Positions 58,495 through 64,000 of a DNA stretch of 64,000 bases are shown here, piece by piece. Below the pieces are notes generated by a model, which saw only the letters and a program-made list of their open reading frames with translations, was not told where the DNA came from and did no database searches. The translations under genes and the position numbers were made by a program. The stretch covers positions 8,686,001-8,750,000 of the forward strand of contig JAWNZC010000322.1 in the NCBI GenBank assembly GCA_035771165.1, in the 5' to 3' direction. The stretch comes from Paragorgia papillata (lineage: Eukaryota > Cnidaria > Anthozoa > Scleralcyonacea > Coralliidae). Numbering within the stretch: the stretch's first letter is position 1; the number at the start of each line of letters is the position of its first letter.

Positions 58495-61400
58495 TGACCC
58501 ACCGGCTACCATCAGTCAGTAGCCGGTCGATTTCATATGGTAGCCGGTCGGTAGCCGGTCGATTTAACAAGGTTTTTCACTAGTAGCCGGGTAGCCGGGT
58601 AGCCGGTCGTATGAATACCAATTAAGTTACAGATCTAATTTACATATATATTCTCTCGAATTAAATATAACCCTCTTTTCTCAAACAAAAACAGCAATTT
58701 TGACAGTGGGAACGCTTTGTTCAGATTCAGTAATCTGAAGTAAAAGTTAGGCACTAAATGCTATATCATAAGGCCCACTCGTTTCAAAATGTCTACATTT
58801 GTGGTATGGAAAATTACGATTACCTAACCCCCATACAATGGAATCACTTTATCACAAATCGAGAACGTTTGTGGTATGGAAAATTACGATTACCTAACCT
58901 CCATACAATGGAACCATAATTACAAATCGGGGAAGTTTGTGGTATGGAAAATAACGATTACCTGACCCCCATGCAATGGAACCATAAGTCCTAACCCTAA
59001 TCACAAACCCGTGCCATAAACGTCCCCGATTTCTGATTATGGTTCCATTGTATGGTGGTTAGGTAATCGTAATTTTCCATACCACAAACGTCCCCGATTT
59101 GTGATAAAATGACTCAATTGTATGGGGGCCACATGTAATCGTAATTTTCCATACCAAAAATGTACTCATTTTGAAATGAGTGGGCCTTATATACGATATA
59201 GCATTTAGTACTTCAGATTACTGAATCTGAACAAAGCGTTCCCACTGTCAAAATTGCTGTTTTTGTTTGAGAAAAGAGGGTTATATTTAATTCGAGAGAA
59301 TATATATGTAAATTAGATCTGCAACTTAATTGGTATTCATACGACCGGCTACCCGGCTACTAGTTAAAAACCTTGTTAAATTGACCGGCTACCGACCGGC
59401 TACCATATGGAAACGACCGGCTACCGACTGATGGTAGCCGGTGGGTCAGAATAGTAATTAGAAACCTATGTAAATTAGATCTAACTTAAATTAATTGGTA
59501 TTCATACGACCGGCTACCCGGCTACTAGTTAAAAACCTTGTTAAATCGACCGGCTACCGACCGGCTACCATATGGAAACGACCGGCTACCGACTGATGGT
59601 AGCCGGTGGGTCAGAATAGTAATTAGAAACTTATGTAAATTAGATCTGACTTAAATTAATTGGTATTCATACGACCGGCTACCCGGCTACTAGTTAAAAA
59701 CCTTGTTAAATCGACCGGCTACCGACCGGCTACCATATGGAAACGACCGGCTACCGACTGATGGTAGCCGGTGGGTCAGAATAGTAATTAGAAACTTATG
59801 TAAATTAGATCTGACTTAAATTAATTGGTATTCATACGACCGGCTACCCGGCTACTAGTTAAAAGCCTTGTTAAATCGACCGGCTAACCGAGCTCTGGTA
59901 GCTGGTACCTAACCACCATACAATGGAACCATAATTACAAATCGGGCAAGTTTGTGGTATTGAAAATTACGATTACCTCACCACCATACAATGGAATCAT
60001 TTTGTCACAAATAGGGGACGTTTGTGGTATGGAAAATTACGATTACCTAACCTCCATACAATGGAACCATAATTACAAATCGGGGAAGTTTGTGGTATGG
60101 AAAATAACGATTACCTGACCCCCATGCAATGGAACCATAAGTCCTAACCCTAATCACAAACCCGTGCCATAAACGTCCCCGATTTCTGATTATGGTTCCA
60201 TTGTATGGTGGTTAGGTAATCGTAATTTTCCATACCACAAACGTCCCCGATTTGTGATAAAATGACTCAATTGTATGGGGGCCACATGTAATCGTAATTT
60301 TCCATACCAAAAATGTACTCATTTTGAAATGAGTGGGCCTAATATACGATATAGCATTTAGTACTTCAGATTACTGAATCTGAACAAAGCGTTCCCACTG
60401 TCAAAATTGCTGTTTTTGTTTGAGAAAAGAGGGTTATATTTAATTCGAGAGAATATATATGTAAATTAGATCTGCAACTTAATTGGTATTCATACGACCG
60501 GCTACCCGGCTACTAGTTAAAAACCTTGTTAAATTGACCGGCTACCGACCGGCTACCATATGGAAACGACCGGCTACCGACTGATGGTAGCCGGTGGGTC
60601 AGAATAGTAATTAGAAACCTATGTAAATTAGATCTAACTTAAATTAATTGGTATTCATACGACCGGCTACCCGGCTACTAGTTAAAAACCTTGTTAAATC
60701 GACCGGCTACCGACCGGCTACCATATGGAAACGACCGGCTACCGACTGATGGTAGCCGGTGGGTCAGAATAGTAATTAGAAACTTATGTAAATTAGATCT
60801 GACTTAAATTAATTGGTATTCATACGACCGGCTACCCGGCTACTAGTTAAAAACCTTGTTAAATCGACCGGCTACCGACCGGCTACCATATGGAAACGAC
60901 CGGCTACCGACTGATGGTAGCCGGTGGGTCAGAATAGTAATTAGAAACTTATGTAAATTAGATCTGACTTAAATTAATTGGTATTCATACGACCGGCTAC
61001 CCGGCTACTAGTTAAAAGCCTTGTTAAATCGACCGGCTAACCGAGCTCTGGTAGCTGGTACCTAACCACCATACAATGGAACCATAATTACAAATCGGGC
61101 AAGTTTGTGGTATTGAAAATTACGATTACCTCACCACCATACAATGGAATCATTTTGTCACAAATAGGGGACGTTTGTGGTATGGAAAATTACGATTACC
61201 TAACCACCATACAATGGAATCATTTTATCACAAATCGGGGACGTTTGTGGTATGGAAAATTACGATTACCTAACCACCATACAATGGACCATCATTATGG
61301 TTCCATTGTATGGTGGTTAGGTAATCGTAACTTTCCATACCACAAGCTTCCCCGATTTGTCATTATGGTTCCATTGTATGGCGGTTAGGTAATCGTAATT

Positions 61401-63560
61401 TTCCATACCACAAACGTCCCCGATTTGTGATAAAATGACTCAATTGTATGGGGGCCACATGTAATCGTAATTTTCCATACCAAAAATGTACTCATTTTGA
61501 AATGAGTGGGCCTTATATACGATATAGCATTTAGTACTTCAGATTACTGAATCTGAACAAAGCGTTCCCACTGTCAAAATTGCTGTTTTTGTTTGAGAAA
61601 AGAGGGTTATATTTAATTCGAGAGAATATATATGTAAATTAGATCTGCAACTTAATTGGTATTCATACGACCGGCTACCCGGCTACTAGTTAAAAACCTT
61701 GTTAAATTGACCGGCTACCGACCGGCTACCATATGGAAACGACCGGCTACCGACTGATGGTAGCCGGTGGGTCAGAATAGTAATTAGAAACCTATGTAAA
61801 TTAGATCTAACTTAAATTAATTGGTATTCATACGACCGGCTACCCGGCTACTAGTTAAAAACCTTGTTAAATCGACCGGCTACCGACCGGCTACCATATG
61901 GAAACGACCGGCTACCGACTGATGGTAGCCGGTGGGTCAGAATAGTAATTAGAAACTTATGTAAATTAGATCTGACTTAAATTAATTGGTATTCATACGA
62001 CCGGCTACCCGGCTACTAGTTAAAAACCTTGTTAAATCGACCGGCTACCGACCGGCTACCATATGGAAACGACCGGCTACCGACTGATGGTAGCCGGTGG
62101 GTCAGAATAGTAATTAGAAACTTATGTAAATTAGATCTGACTTAAATTAATTGGTATTCATACGACCGGCTACCCGGCTACTAGTTAAAAGCCTTGTTAA
62201 ATCGACCGGCTAACCGAGCTCTGGTAGCTGGTACCTAACCACCATACAATGGAACCATAATTACAAATCGGGCAAGTTTGTGGTATTGAAAATTACGATT
62301 ACCTCACCACCATACAATGGAATCATTTTGTCACAAATAGGGGACGTTTGTGGTATGGAAAATTACGATTACCTAACCACCATACAATGGAATCATTTTA
62401 TCACAAATCGGGGACGTTTGTGGTATGGAAAATTACGATTACCTAACCACCATACAATGGACCATCATTATGGTTCCATTGTATGGTGGTTAGGTAATCG
62501 TAACTTTCCATACCACAAGCTTCCCCGATTTGTCATTATGGTTCCATTGTATGGCGGTTAGGTAATCGTAATTTTCAATACCACAAACGTCCCCGATTTG
62601 TCATTATGGTTCCATTGTATGGTGGTTAGGTAATCGTAATTTTCCATACCACAAACGTCTCCGATTTGTGATAAAATGTGTCCAGTGTATGGTGGTTAGG
62701 TAATCGTAATTTTCAATACCATAAACTTGGCCGATTTGTAATTATGGTTCCATTGTATGGCGGTTAGGTAATCGTAATTTTCAATACCACAAACTCCCCC
62801 GATTTGTAATTATGGTTCCATTGTATGGTGGTTAGGTAATCGTAATTTTCCATATCACGAAACCGAGAGATCTGATTCACAGTAGATATTTTAGGCAGGG
62901 TTTTTTGGAGGAACTTCAAGTGATGATATGATCATTTTTAAATGATAACACGTTTTCACATTCGTAGTCAAAGTCTAAATTGATATAGATATAATTAGTC
63001 ATATTTTCAATGAAGAAGTTAATATATTCTGACCCACCGGCTACCATAGCTCGGTTAGCCGGTCGATTTAACAAGGTTTTTAACTAGTAGCCGGGTAGCC
63101 GGTCGTATGAATACCAATTAATTTAAGTTAGATCTAATTTACATAAGTTTCTAATTACTATTCTGACCCACCGGCTACCGTCAGTCGGTAGCCGGTCGTT
63201 TCCATATGGTAGCCGGTCGGTAGCCGGTCGATTCAACAAGGTTTTTAACTAGTAGCCGGGTAGCCGGTCGTATGAATACCAATTAGTTTAAGTTAGATCT
63301 AATTTACATAAGTTTCTAATTACTATTCTGACCCACCGGCTACCATCAGTCGGTAGCCGGTCGTTTCCATATGGTAGTCGGTCGGTAGCCAGTCGATTTA
63401 ACAAGGTTTTTAACTAGTAGCCGGGTAGCCGGTCGTATGAATACCAATTAAGTTACAGATCTAATTTACATTTATATTCTCGCGCGTTAAATATAACCGT
63501 CTTTTCTCAAACAAAAACAGCAAATTTTGACAGTGGGAACGCTTTGTTCCGATTCAATAA
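58495..63560. repeat. Higher-order palindromic satellite-like array
   Basis: Two sub-repeat families. One is about 180 bp, rich in ACCGGCTACC/GGTAGCCGGT and containing TGGTATTCATACGACC and TTAGATCT. The other is about 60-65 bp, of the form CACCATACAATGGAACC...GGTATGGAAAATTACGATTACC, present in both orientations. Higher-order units start at CGGCTAACCGAGCTC (59881, 61034, 62207), i.e. periods of 1153 and 1173 bp. The left and right margins (58495-58740 and 63010-63560) have the GGCTACC family in the orientation opposite to the interior, so larger palindromes result. ORFs inside are repeat artefacts. Confidence 0.9.
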
Positions 63561-63671
63561 TCTGAAGTAAAGTGTATGTAATGAACCCAAAGTTGGCTAG
63601 TAAAAGGAACGTCTTTTCAATTTCTCGATCAATCTAATCCCAAAGGAAGAACAGCAAGAGGCATAGCAGAG

Positions 63672-63680
63672 TATAAATAT
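63672..63680 (+). promoter_or_regulatory. Possible TATA box upstream of the zinc-finger gene
   Basis: GTATAAATA lies about 85 bp upstream of the ATG at 63759, just outside the satellite array. Confidence 0.4.
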
Positions 63681-63758
63681 GCGAGATACAATGAAGATAG
63701 AAGTAAACACAATTAACCATCGCCATTCAGTAGTTCTTGAAGTTACCGTGGCCGTTGG

Positions 63759-64000
63759 ATGCCTCGTCGAAATAACCGCACGATCGATTGGAAGTCTATT
63801 GACGGGGCATTCAAGAAGCCTAGACGGTTACATCTGCAGAGAGACGAAGAAGGCCTTAATCATTGCCCGGTTCCTAACTGCGAACATCCAGGATTTGCCA
63901 GTCGAAGAGGCTGTCGGAAGCACGTCAAAGTAAAACATCCTTGGTACGCGTACTTCGATGAAAAACCGAAAATTCTCACCGACAATGTCAAGCCTGTAAT
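63759..64000 (+). CDS. C2H2 zinc-finger protein, 5' part (runs off the window)
   Basis: From ATG 63759 the frame is open to the window end, about 80 codons: a basic start (MPRRNNRTIDWK), then a C2H2-type finger (CPVPNCEHPGFASRRGCRKH with the second His four residues later), then HPWYAYFDEKPK. Stops lie upstream in this frame. The finger-plus-YFDEKP arrangement recalls N-termini of a family I believe is expanded in cnidarians, perhaps linked to recombinase- or transposase-like proteins, but this is memory, not evidence. The competing ORF at 63679-63933 in another frame has no domain. Function unknown. Confidence 0.55.
   Translation, partial: MPRRNNRTIDWKSIDGAFKKPRRLHLQRDEEGLNHCPVPNCEHPGFASRRGCRKHVKVKHPWYAYFDEKPKILTDNVKPV

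Noticed and set aside
61107..62561. Two identical 93-codon ORFs
   Set aside because: They lie in repeated units of the higher-order array and are explained by its repetition.

Overview
The window looks like AT-rich, intron-bearing metazoan DNA, most likely cnidarian. The grounds are isolated phase-1 calcium-binding EGF exons, dense and recent transposable elements, hammerhead-ribozyme-like hairpins and a C2H2 gene start of a type I associate with cnidarians. The species is not identified. No rRNA, tRNA or CRISPR array was seen. Almost all intact long ORFs belong to mobile elements.

Layout. (1) A host gene on the minus strand is represented by scattered small EGF-like exons (510-629, 24074-24196, 26740-26820, a broken one near 27900, 28659-28781, 29010-29132, 30503-30625, 40852-40974) and one Ig-like exon (about 266-412). 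All splice in phase 1, so they could form one long EGF/Ig extracellular protein gene with introns full of transposons, or several related genes. Segmental duplications (22945-26375 with 39695-44487; 28.84-30.33 kb with 30.33-31.82 kb) have copied EGF exons with their introns. (2) 1.8-22.4 kb: a decayed DIRS-like tyrosine-recombinase retrotransposon (gag, RT/RNase H/methyltransferase-like, YR; minus strand). A young Maverick/Polinton of 14,033 bp (6212-20244) is inserted in its gag. The Polinton has about 153-bp near-identical TIRs, a 6-bp TSD (CAGGCC) and an apparently complete virus-like gene set: integrase with chromodomain, penton-type and major capsid proteins, PX-type protein, adenain-like protease, packaging ATPase and a spliced protein-primed DNA polymerase. 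Accessory genes include a triple GRF zinc-finger protein and a small Bcl-2-like protein. (3) 29.9-33.3 kb: a 40-bp minisatellite and a (TATAA)n tract. (4) 33.4-38 kb: nested inverted repeats carrying fragments of an unrecognised spliced small gene and palindromic hairpins whose stems vary in a compensatory way. (5) 39.2-42.8 kb: two long hairpins with hammerhead-ribozyme cores, one inside a 1.29-kb TIR element. (6) 44.7-57.9 kb: a three-level nest. A Gypsy LTR retrotransposon (44682-57884) is split by a hAT element (48590-56238, 8-bp TSD), which is split by an intact YR retrotransposon with split direct repeats (50017-56069). (7) 58.5-63.5 kb: a higher-order palindromic satellite-like array with a period near 1.15-1.17 kb. 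(8) 63759-64000: start of a C2H2 zinc-finger gene that runs off the window.

The strongest unusual signals are: triple AP-1-type sites plus a TATA box in both Polinton TIRs, able to drive the two terminal genes inward; a BH1-bearing Bcl-2-like gene in the same Polinton; a DIRS-like element in which gag, RT and YR segments each start at a phase-0 splice acceptor matching a single phase-0 donor; ribozyme hairpins; the covarying hairpin family; and the hidden multi-exon gene fragments.
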